A stretch of 64,000 nt of DNA, from NCBI RefSeq assembly GCF_026212465.1, contig NC_080051.1, positions 273,001 through 337,000 of the forward strand, given 5' to 3'. Every line of letters starts with the position of its first letter. Within the stretch, counting starts at the first letter, position 1. Below are positions 10,489 to 22,300 of this stretch, one piece after another. A program made the position numbers and the translations under genes. Source of the DNA: Amaranthus tricolor (lineage: Eukaryota > Streptophyta > Magnoliopsida > Caryophyllales > Amaranthaceae). The notes below the pieces were generated by a model. It was given only the letters and a program-made list of their open reading frames with translations, did not search any database and was not told the DNA's origin.

Positions 10489-11045
10489 ATCAATGACGAA
10501 TGAACGATGAAGAATGAACAAGGATCAATGATCAATGAAGAATGAACGATGAAGAATGAACAAGGATCAATGATCAATGAAGAATGAACGATGAAGAATG
10601 AACAAGGAACAATGATCAATGAAGAATGATCGATGAAGAATAAACAAGGATTAATGGTCAATGAAGAATGAACGATGAAGAATGAACAAGGATCAATGGT
10701 CAATGAAGAATGAACGATGAAGAATGAACAAGGATCAATGATCAATGAAGAATGAACAAGGATCAATGATCAAAGAAGAATGAACGATGAAGAATGAACA
10801 AGGATCAATGATCAATGAAGAATGAACGATGAAGAATGAACAAGGAGTAATGGTCAATGACGAATGAACGATGAAGAATGAACAAGGATCAATGATCAAT
10901 GACGAATGAACGATGAAGAATGAACAAGGATCAACGATCAATGAAGAATGAACGATGAAGAATGAACAAGGATCAATGATCAATGACGAATGAACGATGA
11001 AGAATGAACAAGGATCAATGATCAATGAAGAATAAACAAGGATCA
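10489..11045. repeat. Satellite block S2
   Basis: 557 bp of the 42-bp satellite. The first ~540 bp repeat 2193-2733 in variant order. The last unit before element B is a 28-bp type with the variant aataaac; the block ends in gatca, the target duplication of B. Confidence 0.96.
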
Positions 11046-12163
11046 TGATCCAAGTACGCGTGGTCAACGCATGACCTTGGATTTGATACGAAATGGGGGG
11101 ATATTCCAAGGCTGACATGCAGCATATTGACAAGAGCTGGACTGCCAGACCTCCTCTCAATACAACCCCGATGCATTCCTTTGATCAATCAATGGAATGA
11201 TCAACGTTCTTGGATAGGGTGTAGTGTGGCCTTGAAGGCTGATCAAGGATTCACACCAACACGAAGGGCAAACTGGCCCTAGTAACCCAATTGCAAAGGC
11301 AATTGAAAAAAAATTCAAACACTGAATTTTTTCTGAAATGTTTTCATTAAAATCAACTAACTTGTTTACAATGAATGAGCCATCTATATATAGACATATG
11401 GGAAGTGGGAAATACAATGACAAGGCTTATGACACGCCCCCAAACAAGAATAACGGCTAAAAAGTATCACGTGACTAACATGTGCACATTTTAAGGATCA
11501 AAAATCAGAAAACAGAATTCTTATTTTGCTGCACTATCCGCTGAACACTCGACCTTCAGCTCCATTTCTTTGGGTCTTCCCGTGATGGATAAGAGGCAAT
11601 TAAGGTCTTGATGGAAAGATCCAAGTATAGAGATTCCATTTTTATCCTTCATGTCTCCCAAAGTGTGTGGGTTAGCTCGGGACATCCCTTGCAAGGTCAC
11701 CTGGTCACCAAGTCAGAACACCAGTTCTGATCTCAGCATCGACCTGCTGACTGGAGGACCTTGTGCACGGATTTCAGAGAGCTGTGTGCACTATTAGCAT
11801 GAATCTTGGACCTTTATGGCTAGGCCTATGTATAGAGATCACGTCCCCATGATTGGTTAGGTCTAAAGCTTCATGGTCAAGGCTTGGTTTGCGGCTGGTT
11901 TGCGGCTGTGCTGTTCTGCTACTGTTTTTAGTGTTCTGTGTATGTTGTTGGCTTTCCTTGTTCTTGCCTTTGTATCTATTCTTCCATGATCAATTCACCC
12001 CCCTTCCTAGCTGTCTTGGCTCTCATTACATTCAAGATCCATGGGTGAATTACTAAGTGCAGAATCAGAATAACTTGGGAGATGCATGTGCATATGGTTG
12101 AACAACACACGTCCATTCTTCCACTTATTGCCAAGCTACCAAGATCTGAACCAATATGGTTCA
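11046..12163 (-). repeat. Left (3') LTR of family B
   Basis: 1,118 bp, equal in length to the right LTR. Read on the minus strand it starts TGAACCA, TAT, TGGTTCA (perfect 7-bp inverted repeat) and ends CTTGGATCA. Confidence 0.94.
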
Positions 12164-12178
12164 ATCTCCCCTTCTTGG
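12164..12178 (-). other. Polypurine tract, family B
   Basis: On the minus strand CCAAGAAGGGGAGAT directly before the LTR. Together with the preceding bases, to about 12200, it matches the ELRTI-coding end of the family E polyprotein (47131-47165), a coding relict. Confidence 0.8.
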
Positions 12179-13135
12179 AAAAAGAATTGTCCTCAATTCT
12201 TGACCCTCTCCTTGCATGCTTTCTACACATAACCCCAAAAACACCGCAACAACTACTAGTAATATTGATGTGTGCACAAGACAGGAGGCAAATCAGAACC
12301 AAACAGCCAAATTCAGAAATCAGTATGAAATGTTTGCTATTGAAAACCCGACCAAACCAACTCCAAGTATGATGAAACTTGGTGACAACACACCTCAAGA
12401 TGTCTACAAACACCCCAAATTGGAAATACTCAAATACGTGGTCTAGTTTGATCACAATTAAAAAAAATTCCTCCAAACATCCAATCTGAACTGTTTTGTG
12501 ACCTTTGGTCTAAAACACTTGCGCATCTTTTTTTCCACAACTCCAATGACTACACCACAAGACTGAATAAAAAACTAGACTCAAAAATACCCAAAATGAA
12601 AAAAAGAAACAATGAAAAAGACTCAAAAATGAAAGAGACACAATGAAAATACAGAAGAAAAGTACAAATGAGACTCTACTGTACTTTGAGAAACAACAAT
12701 GAAATGGGTCAATCAAGAAACCTATGAAACGTAAGAAAAAGTGCACAAATGATGTGGTTTAATGAATATAGGATAGTTATTGATAATTTGGTGAAAGATG
12801 AGAGCCAAATAAAAGAATCTTGATAGGTTTTCGAAGACAACTTACCAAGGTACCCGGATTTCATCAGTTTTGGGCAGTCAGTAAAGAAAAATTCATATCT
12901 CCTTAACCACAACACCAAATCCAAAGATTCCAAAGCCAAAAGTTTCCCAACTCAACCACAAATACCGTGTAAAAACAGTTTTGAAAACAAATCACAATAC
13001 GATCCCCAAAACACCACTACTTTCGACCCCAAATGCAGTCAGTTTCTGACAGCTTCTATTCTTCTTGTTTTTGCGACTTTTATCTGTTGTTTCTCATAAA
13101 AAACCGATTGAATTATGAACCCCAAGGACTTTGAG
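12179..13135 (-). other. Family B internal region, no coding capacity seen
   Basis: About 960 bp between the polypurine tract and the PBS. Open frames are short (under 170 codons), overlap LTR sequence and match no Gag, protease, RT or integrase motif. Apart from the relict next to the PPT I recognise nothing here. It may hold packaging or dimerisation signals for mobilisation in trans, but none can be shown from sequence alone. Confidence 0.75.
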
Positions 13136-13147
13136 GCTCTGATACCA
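13136..13147 (-). other. Primer-binding site (initiator Met tRNA), family B
   Basis: gctctgatacca on the plus strand, i.e. TGGTATCAGAGC on the element strand, two bases from the right LTR. The junction GGATCA then ATTGG is the same as in family E. Confidence 0.92.
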
Positions 13148-13149
13148 AT

Positions 13150-14267
13150 TGATCCAAGTACGCGTGGTCAACGCATGACCTTGGATTTGATACGAAATGG
13201 GGGGATATTCCAAGGCTGACATGCAGCATATTGACAAGAGCTGGACTGCCAGACCTCCTCTCAATACAACCCCGATGCATTCCTTTGATCAATCAATGGA
13301 ATGATCAACGTTCTTGGATAGGGTGTAGTGTGGCCTTGAAGGCTGATCAAGGATTCACACCAACACGAAGGGCAAACTGGCCCTAGTAACCCAATTGCAA
13401 AGGCAATTGAAAAAAAATTCAAACACTGAATTTTTTCTGAAATGTTTTCATTAAAATCAACTAACTTGTTTACAATGAATGAGCCATCTATATATAGACA
13501 TATGGGAAGTGGGAAATACAATGACAAGGCTTATGACACGCCCCCAAACAAGAATAACGGCTAAAAAGTATCACGTGACTAACATGTGCACATTTTAAGG
13601 ATCAAAAATCAGAAAACAGAATTCTTATTTTGCTGCACTATCCGCTGAACACTCGACCTTCAGCTCCATTTCTTTGGGTCTTCCCGTGATGGATAAGAGG
13701 CAATTAAGGTCTTGATGGAAAGATCCAAGTATAGAGATTCCATTTTTATCCTTCATGTCTCCCAAAGTGTGTGGGTTAGCTCGGGACATCCCTTGCAAGG
13801 TCACCTGGTCACCAAGTCAGAACACCAGTTCTGATCTCAGCATCGACCTGCTGACTGGAGGACCTTGTGCACGGATTTCAGAGAGCTGTGTGCACTATTA
13901 GCATGAATCTTGGACCTTTATGGCTAGGCCTATGTATAGAGATCACGTCCCCATGATTGGTTAGGTCTAAAGCTTCATGGTCAAGGCTTGGTTTGCGGCT
14001 GGTTTGCGGCTGTGCTGTTCTGCTACTGTTTTTAGTGTTCTGTGTATGTTGTTGGCTTTCCTTGTTCTTGCCTTTGTATCTATTCTTCCATGATCAATTC
14101 ACCCCCCTTCCTAGCTGTCTTGGCTCTCATTACATTCAAGATCCATGGGTGAATTACTAAGTGCAGAATCAGAATAACTTGGGAGATGCATGTGCATATG
14201 GTTGAACAACACACGTCCATTCTTCCACTTATTGCCAAGCTACCAAGATCTGAACCAATATGGTTCA
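13150..14267 (-). repeat. Right (5') LTR of family B
   Basis: 1,118 bp, TG...CA on the element strand, followed by target duplication gatca at 14268-14272. Confidence 0.94.
13488..13497 (-). promoter_or_regulatory. TATA box in 5' LTR of family B
   Basis: CTATATATAG (palindromic) followed on the element strand by an ATGGCTCATTC context. Position and form match the TATATATAG of the family E LTR (41492-41500). Confidence 0.6.
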
Positions 14268-17200
14268 GATCAATGATCAAAGAAGAATGAACGATGAAGA
14301 ATGAACAAGGATCAATGGTCAATGAAGAATGAACGATGAAGAATGAACAAGGATCAATGATCAAAGAAGAATGAACGATGAAGAATGAACAAGGATCAAT
14401 GATCAATGAAGAATGAACGATGAAGAATGAACAAGGAGTAATGGTCAATGACGAATGAACGATGAAGAATGAACAAGGATCAATGATCAATGACGAATGA
14501 ACGATGAAGAATGAACAAGGATCAATGATCAATGAAGAATGAACGATGAAGAATGAACAAGGATCAATGATCAATGACGAATGAACGATGAAGAATGAAC
14601 AAGGATCAATGATCAATGAAGAATGAACAAGGATCAATGATCAAAGAAGAATGAACGATGAAGAATGAACAAGGTTCAATGATCAATGAAGAATGAATGA
14701 TGAAGAATGAACAAGGATTAATGGTCAATGACGAATGAACGATGAAGAATGAACAAGGATCAATGATCAATGAAGAATGAACGATGAAGAATGAACAAGG
14801 ATTAATGGTCAATGACGAATGAACGATGAAGAATGAACAAGGATCAATGATCAATGAAGAATGAACGATGAAGAATGAACAAGGATCAATGATAAATGAA
14901 AAATGAACGATGAAGAATGAATAAGGATCAATGATCAATGACGAATGAACGATGAAGAATGAACAAGGATCAATGATCAATGAAGAATGAACGATGAAGA
15001 ATGAACAAGGAGTAATGGTCAATGACGAATGAACGATGAAGAATGAACAAGGATCAATGATCAATGACGAATGAACGATGAAGAATGAACAAGGATCAAT
15101 GATCAATGAAGAATGAACGATGAAGAATGAACAAGGATCAATGATCAATGAAGAATGAACGATGCAGAATGAACAAGGAACAATGATCAATGAAGAATGA
15201 TCGATGAAGAATGAACAAGGATTAATGGTCAATGAAGAATGAACGATGAAGAATGAACAAGGATCAATGGTCAATGAAGAATGAACGATGAAGAATGAAC
15301 AAGGATCAATGATCAATGAAGAATGAACAAGGATCAATGATCAAAGAAGAATGAACGATGAAGAATGAACAAGGATCAATGATCAATGAAGAATGAACGA
15401 TGAAGAATGAACAAGGAGTAATGGTCAATGACGAATGAACGATGAAGAATGAACAAGGATCAATGATCAATGACGAATGAACGATGAAGAATGAACAAGG
15501 ATCAATGATCAATGAAGAATGAACGATGAAGAATGAACAAGGATCAATGATCAATGACGAATGAACGATGACGAATGAACAAGGATCAATGATCAATGAA
15601 GAATGAACAAGGATCAATGATCAAAGAAGAATGAACGATGAAGAATGAACAAGGTTCAATGATCAATGAAGAATGAACGATGAAGAATGAACAAGCATTA
15701 ATGGTCAATGACGAATGAACGATGAAGAATGAACAAGGATCAATGATCAATGAAGAATGAACGATGAAGAATGAACAAGGATTAATGGTCAATGACGAAT
15801 GAACGATGAAGAATGAACAAGGATCAATGATCAATGAAGAATGAACGATGAAGAATGAACAAGGATCAATGATAAATGAAAAATGAACGATGAAGAATGA
15901 ATAAGGATCAATGATCAATGACGAATGAACGATGAAGAATGAACAAGGATCAATGATCAATGAAGAATGAACGATGAAGAATGAACAAGGAGTAATGGTC
16001 AATGACGAATGAACGATGAAAAATGAACAAGGATCAATGATCAATGACGAATGAACGATGAAGAATGAACAAGGATCAATGATCAATGAAGAATGAACGA
16101 TGAAGAATGAACAAGGATTAATGATCAATGAAGAATGAACGATGAAGAATGAACAAGGAACAATGATCAATGAAGAATGAACAAGGATTAATGGTCAATG
16201 AAGAATGAACGATGAAGAATGAACAAGGATCAATGGTCAATGAAGAATGAACGATGAAGAATGAACAAGGATCAATGATCAATGAAGAATGAACAAGGAT
16301 CAATGATCAAAGAAGAATGAACGATGAAGAATGAACAAGGATCAATGATCAATGAAGAATGAACGATGAAGAATGAACAAGAAGTAATGGTCAATGACGA
16401 CAGAACGATGAAGAATGAACAGGGATCAATGATCAATGACGAATGAACGATGAAGAATGAACAAGGATCAATGATCAATGAAGAATGAACGATGAAGAAT
16501 GAACAAGGATCAATGATCAATGACGAATGAACGATGAAGAATGAACAAGGATCAATGATTAATGAAGAATGAACAAGGATCAATGATCAAAGAAGAATGA
16601 ACGATGAAGAATGAACAAGGTTCAATGATTAATGAAGAATGAACGATGAAGAATGAACAAGGATTAATGGTCAATGACGAATGAACGATGAAGAATGAAC
16701 AAGGATCAATGATCAATGAAGAATGAACGATGACGAATGAACAAGGATCAATGATAAATGAAAAATGAACGATGAAGAATGAATAAGGATCAATGATCAA
16801 TGACGAATGAACGATGAAGAATGAACAAGGATCAATGATCAATGAAGAATGAACGATGAAGAATGAACAAGGAGTAATGGTCAATGACGAATGAACGATG
16901 AAGAATGAACAAGGATCAATGATCAATGACGAATGAACGATGAAGAATGAACAAGGATCAATGATCAATGAAGAATGAACAAGGATCAATGATCAAAGAA
17001 GAATGAACGATGAAGAATGAACAAGGTTCAATGATCAATGAAGAATGAATGATGAAAAATGAACAAGGATTAATGGTCAATGACGAATGAACGATGAAGA
17101 ATGAACAAGGATCAATGATCAATGAAGAATGAACGATGAAGAATGAACAAGGATTAATGGTCAATGACGAATGAACGATGAAGAATGAACAAGGATCAAT

Positions 17201-18284
17201 GATCAATGAAGAATGAACGATGAAGAATGAACAAGGATTAATGGTCAATGACGAATGAACGATGAAGAATGAACAAGGATCAATGATCAATGAAGAATGA
17301 ACGATGAAGAATGAACAAGGATCAATGATAAATGAAAAATGAACGATGAAGAATGAATAAGGATCAATGATCAAAGAAGAATGAACGATGAAGAATGAAC
17401 AAGGTTCAATGATCAATGAAGAAAGAATGATGAAGAATGAACAAGGATTAATGGTCAATGACGAATGAACGATGAAGAATGAACAAGGATCAATGATCAA
17501 TGAAGAATGAACGATGAAGAATGAACAAGGATTAATGGTCAATGACGAATGAACGATGAAGAATGAACAAGGATCAATGATCAATGAAGAATGAACGATG
17601 AAGAATGAACAAGGATCAATGATAAATGAAAAATGAACGATGAAGAATGAATAAGGATCAATGATCAATGACGAATGAACGATGAAGAATGAACAAGGAT
17701 CAATGATCAATGAAGAATGAACGATGAAGAATGAACAAGGAGTAATGGTCAATGACGAATGAACGATGAAGAATGAACAAGGATCAATGATCAATGACGA
17801 ATGAACGATGAAGAATGAACAAGGATCAATGATCAATGAAGAATGAACGATGAAGAATGAACAAGGATCAATGATCAATGAAGAATGAACGATGCAGAAT
17901 GAACAAGGAACAATGATCAATGAAGAATGATCGATGAAGAATGAACAAGGATTAATGGTCAATGAAGAATGAACGATGAAGAATGAACAAGGATCAATGG
18001 TCAATGAAGAATGAACGATGAAGAATGAACAAGGATCAATGATCAATGAAGAATGAACAAGGATCAATGATCAAAGAAGAATGAACGATGAAGAATGAAC
18101 AAGGATCAATGATCAATGAAGAATGAACGATGAAGAATGAACAAGGAGTAATGGTCAATGACGAATGAACGATGAAGAATGAACAAGGATCAATGATCAA
18201 TGACGAATGAACGATGAAGAATGAACAAGGATCAATGATCAATGAAGAATGAACGATGAAGAATGAACAAGGATCAATGATCAA
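14268..18284. repeat. Satellite block S3
   Basis: 4,017 bp of 42-bp satellite with 28-bp units near 14630, 15330, 15610, 16180, 16295, 16575, 16980 and 18060. From about 15108 to its end it is repeated at +10,794 in S4. It contains paralogous empty sites for the later insertions C (15550-15554) and D (16524-16528). Confidence 0.98.
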
Positions 18285-19313
18285 TGACCAAGATGGTCAA
18301 GGTACAAGTGTCCAAGATGTCCAAGTCCAATCCAATGCAAGGGAATTAATTTTGTCCAAGTCTTATTTTGATCATAGCATGCACGGTCCAAATAAGTCAT
18401 CAAATGGTTGTACTTTGCTAAGTATGACTAAGTACTTTGTTGAAAGTATAAATTAAAGGGTGTCGGTTACAAGGAATTAATTCCAAACAGTTTTGGAATA
18501 CGAAGGGGCATGTTTTAAGGAGATTTATGGCTGGTTTTTAATCTCATTTAAAGCTGCAGTTTTGGAATTCAAAGGGGCATGTTTTTAGGAGTATTTATGG
18601 CTGAATATTAACCTTTTTAAGTGGGGGTTACTAGGCATTATTGTAGGAGTAAAATGCAATAATAAAGAAGCTTAAATGGAGGAGTAAATGGGAGTTACCA
18701 GGCAAATGAATGGGCTGTTTTGGATGTTACTTTGCACACTTGAAGGAGCCATGTGAAGAGTTTAATTGCTGGCCATTTCTTCCCTAGTTTTAATCTTTGT
18801 TTAATTAGTCTTAAGTGTGTGTAGTGGAGATTAATGTGGACATTGATTAGCCACTTAATTCTCTTTTATTTTGTTGTCTTTTTATTTTCTTTTGTGAATT
18901 TATTTAGGCAAGTGAAAGGTTGTAATTATTTAATGTAAGAATGCTATATATAGCATACTTTGATGAATGAAAAACACATCCAGAAATTTGCCAAAAAACT
19001 TGTGTTTTGTTTATTGAACTTGACTTGTGTTTAGTCAATTTTAATTGTCCAAATTTGAGTGTTCCAAATTTGAAGAGTTAGAGTTTTAGTGAGAGTTCCT
19101 AAAACTAAAGCTTGTAGTTGACGATTTGGTGAGAGTTCCCTAATCTAAGCTACACCCAAACAAGTGAGTGAGTGTTCCTCCTTGTTATATCCTCAAGTTT
19201 AGGGTGAGAGTTCCCCTAACTAATCTGATCATACTAAAAAAATATACCAAAAAACGTGTGACCCCTTTAACTTATCATTTTGTAACAAGGTTTCTCGTCT
19301 TGTTTACACATCA
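18285..19313 (+). repeat. 5' LTR of family C copy 1
   Basis: 1,029 bp, begins with the inverted repeat TGACCA, AGA, TGGTCA and ends TTTACACATCA. Confidence 0.96.
18945..18953 (+). promoter_or_regulatory. TATA box in 5' LTR of family C copy 1
   Basis: TATATATAG about 660 bp into the LTR, followed about 10 bases later by a gatgaatgaaaa context like that after the family A TATA-like box. Transcription would start near 18975-18985, so an upstream in-frame ATG at 19168 would lie in the mRNA. Confidence 0.6.
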
Positions 19314-19315
19314 TT

Positions 19316-19333
19316 TGGCGCGTCAGGTAGGGG
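19316..19333 (+). other. Putative primer-binding site, family C (not initiator Met)
   Basis: Starts TGGCGCGTCAGGTAGGGG two bases after the LTR. The TGG start fits pairing with a tRNA CCA end, but I cannot name the tRNA. Families A, B, D and E use the initiator-Met type instead. Confidence 0.65.
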
Positions 19334-19377
19334 GAGTTTTTCCATACACTTCCAAAGGGGTCGAATACCTACATATC

Positions 19378-22300
19378 ATGGGAGAGAATCAAGATTTGAG
19401 GGTAGCTTTGGAAGCTCTCAATCGATCCATTGCTAGTCAAGAAAGGTTGGCCGAGACTAATGCCAATCTACAAGGGAATCTTGCTGCCTTAATGGCAAGA
19501 CTCTTGAACGAGCAAGATAGGAGAGATCAAGATGAAGAACCTCCACCTAGGAGGGAGGATAGGAGTCTCAAAGTAGACGTCCCTTCCTTTGATGGGTCAC
19601 TTGATCCAGAGAAGTACTTGGAATGGGAGAAATCCTTGGAAAGGTACTTTGAGTACAAGGATATTCAAGAAGAAGTGCAGAAATATAAGATAGCCAAGGT
19701 GAAACTGAAGGGCTATGGTGACAGTTGGTTGCAAGGGGAACAAAGGGCACGTACCCTTAGGGGTAAAGCTCCCATATCAACTTGGAACAAGATGAAGAAA
19801 CGGATGAGAGACCGTTTCATTCCTCACAATTACAAGCAAAGCCAATATGTGAAGTGGAGTACTTTGCAACAAAATGGAGATTCCGTGGAAGACTACATCA
19901 AAGAGTTTGATAGGCTTGCCATTGTGTGTGAAGTAACTGAAAATGAAGAGCTCAAAATGGGGCGTTTTGTAGCTGGGTTGGATCAAGAATTACAAGACAA
20001 GCTTGAAGGTTACACTAACCTCACGTTTGTGGAAGCTTGCAAACTTGTGACCAAGTTTGATGCTAGGAGGAAAAAGAAGAAAACGCCTACCACTACTCCA
20101 GTGGTGCGCAAACCACCCTTCACCTTGAAGGAGGGTTCTTCCTTTAGCAAGTCAAATGAAGCACTTAAGAAAGACAAGAAAGACTTCAAACTTAGCGACA
20201 TTGTCTGTTACAAGTGTGGAGGTAGAGGTCATTTCAAGAAGGATTGTCCTAACTCAAGAGCTTTAACAATCCAAGAGGTTAAGCTTATGGCCACGCAAAA
20301 CATTAATTGGGAGGATTTTGAAACAGAAGAAGAGGAGATCGAGAATCCCAATGAAGAGGATGGGGAAGAAGATCATTGCTTTCCGGAGATGGAGGACAAA
20401 ACCAATCTGGTTGTTAGGAGGGCATTGCAAGCACGAGTGGAGGAGCCTTTGGCGCCACAAAGGCAACACATTTTCATCACCAAATGTAAAATTGGTGACG
20501 AGGTATGTGATTTAATTATTGACGGGGGTAGTGAGGCTAATACTGTGTCAAAGACTTTAGTGTCTAGACTTGGTCTTACCACCACTAATCATCCACACCC
20601 TTACAAGTTGAGTTGGTTAGATTCTAATTCTAGTACGGGAGTTAGAAAGCAATGCATGGTTAGTTTTTCTATTGGTTCCTATCATGATAGTCAATTGTGT
20701 GATGTTGTGTCAATGGATGCTTGTCATATTCTGCTCGGTAGGCCATGGCAAACGGATAGAAAATCATTTCATGATGGATACCATAATACATACACTATAA
20801 CTCACCAAGGGAAACAAAAAAAATTACACCCTTTACCACCCCCACGGCTTTCACAAAAACCACACAAAGAAATTTCTTTATTGTCCTTTAAAGAATTTGA
20901 GAGGGAGTTTGAAGGTGAGGGAGAGTTGTTCTTATTATATTCCAAAGAAATCCACGAAAAATTTGTGAGTCAAAATCCTAACTTGGCACAATTGATTAAG
21001 GAGTTTGAGGATGTTTTTCCTAATGAGTTGCCTAAGGGGTTACCACCTTTGAGAGGAATTGAGCATCAAATTGATCTCATTCCAGGCGCACCATTGCCAA
21101 ATAAACCTGCCTATAGATGTAATCCTTTAGAAACTAAGGAGTTACAACGTCAAATAGAAGAGTTGATGGGTATGGGTTATGTGCGTGAGTCTATGAGTCC
21201 GTGTGCTGTTCCTGCTCTTTTGGTTCCAAAAAAAGATGGTACTTGGCGTATGTGCATTGATAGTAGAGCTGTTAACAATATTACTATCAAGTACAGGTTT
21301 CCAATTCCTAGGCTTGATGACATGCTTGATGAGTTAAGTGGTTCGAAGGTGTTCTCAAAAGTTGATTTGAGAAGTGGTTACCATCAGATTCGAATGAGGG
21401 AAGGGGATGAATGGAAGACAGCTTTCAAAACGAAGCATGGGTTGTATGAATGGCTCGTGATGCCGTTTGGTCTTACAAATGCACCTAGCACTTTCATGAG
21501 ATTGATGAACGAAGTGTTGAGGCCATTTCTTGGCAAGTTCGTGGTGGTATACCTTGATGACATCCTTATTTACAGTCGAGATAGGGATGAGCATTTGAAG
21601 CATTTACTTGAAGTTTTCACTGTTTTGAGAAAACAAAAATTGTATGGAAAACTTGAAAAATGTGATTTTATGTTATATGAGGTCAATTTTCTTGGTTACA
21701 TAGTTTCAGGTGATGGCGTGAAGGTGGATCCTAGCAAGATTGAAGCAATTCAATCATGGCCTAGTCCTAAAACACTCACGGAGGTCCGTTCTTTTCATGG
21801 ACTGGCTTCTTTCTATAGAAGGTTTATCAAGAATTTTAGCACTCTCATGGCTCCCATAACCGAGTGCACAAAGAAGGGTTCGTTTGAATGGACTCCTCAA
21901 GCTCAAAAGGCCTTTGAGGAGGTCAAAGAGAAGATGTGCAACACTCCAATCCTAGCACTTCCAGATTTCTCAAAACCATTTGAAGTTGAGTGTGATGCAA
22001 GTGGGAGGGGAATTGGTGCCGTTTTGATTCAAGAAGGGCGTCCTATTGCTTATTTTAGCGAGAAGTTGAGCCAAGGCAAGCTGAATTATTCCACCTATGA
22101 TAAAGAGTTCTATGCAATGGTAAGAGCTTTAGATCATTGGTCACATTATTTGAGGCCACAACCGTTCATACTACATTCTGATCATGAGTCTTTAAGATTC
22201 ATTCATGGCCAAAAGAAGCTGAATTCGAGGCATGCTAAGTGGGTGGAGTTCTTGCAAACATTTAACTTTTCCTCTAAATACAAGAGTGGGAAAGCTAATG

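Larger units (their letters stand above)
11046..14267 (-). mobile_element. Complete non-autonomous LTR retrotransposon, family B
   Basis: 3,222 bp with two 1,118-bp LTRs and a 986-bp internal region, flanked by gatca (11041-11045 and 14268-14272). Orientation is minus, shown by the reverse-complement initiator-Met PBS at 13136-13147 beside the right LTR and a polypurine tract beside the left LTR. I see no LTR differences by eye, so it is young. The interior has no gag or pol. U5, the LTR/PBS junction and the last ~35 internal bases resemble family E, suggesting a deletion derivative or parasite of an E-like element. Confidence 0.93.

Noticed and set aside
11157..11423. Possible gene in the family B LTR (88 codons, also 13261-13527)
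   Set aside because: Present identically in both LTRs, no recognised domain, overlaps the TATA and U5 region; a chance frame.
11976..12476. 166-codon minus-strand frame across the LTR/internal border of family B
   Set aside because: No Gag or Pol motif; it reads the ELRTI relict in a different frame from that used in family E. Most likely chance.
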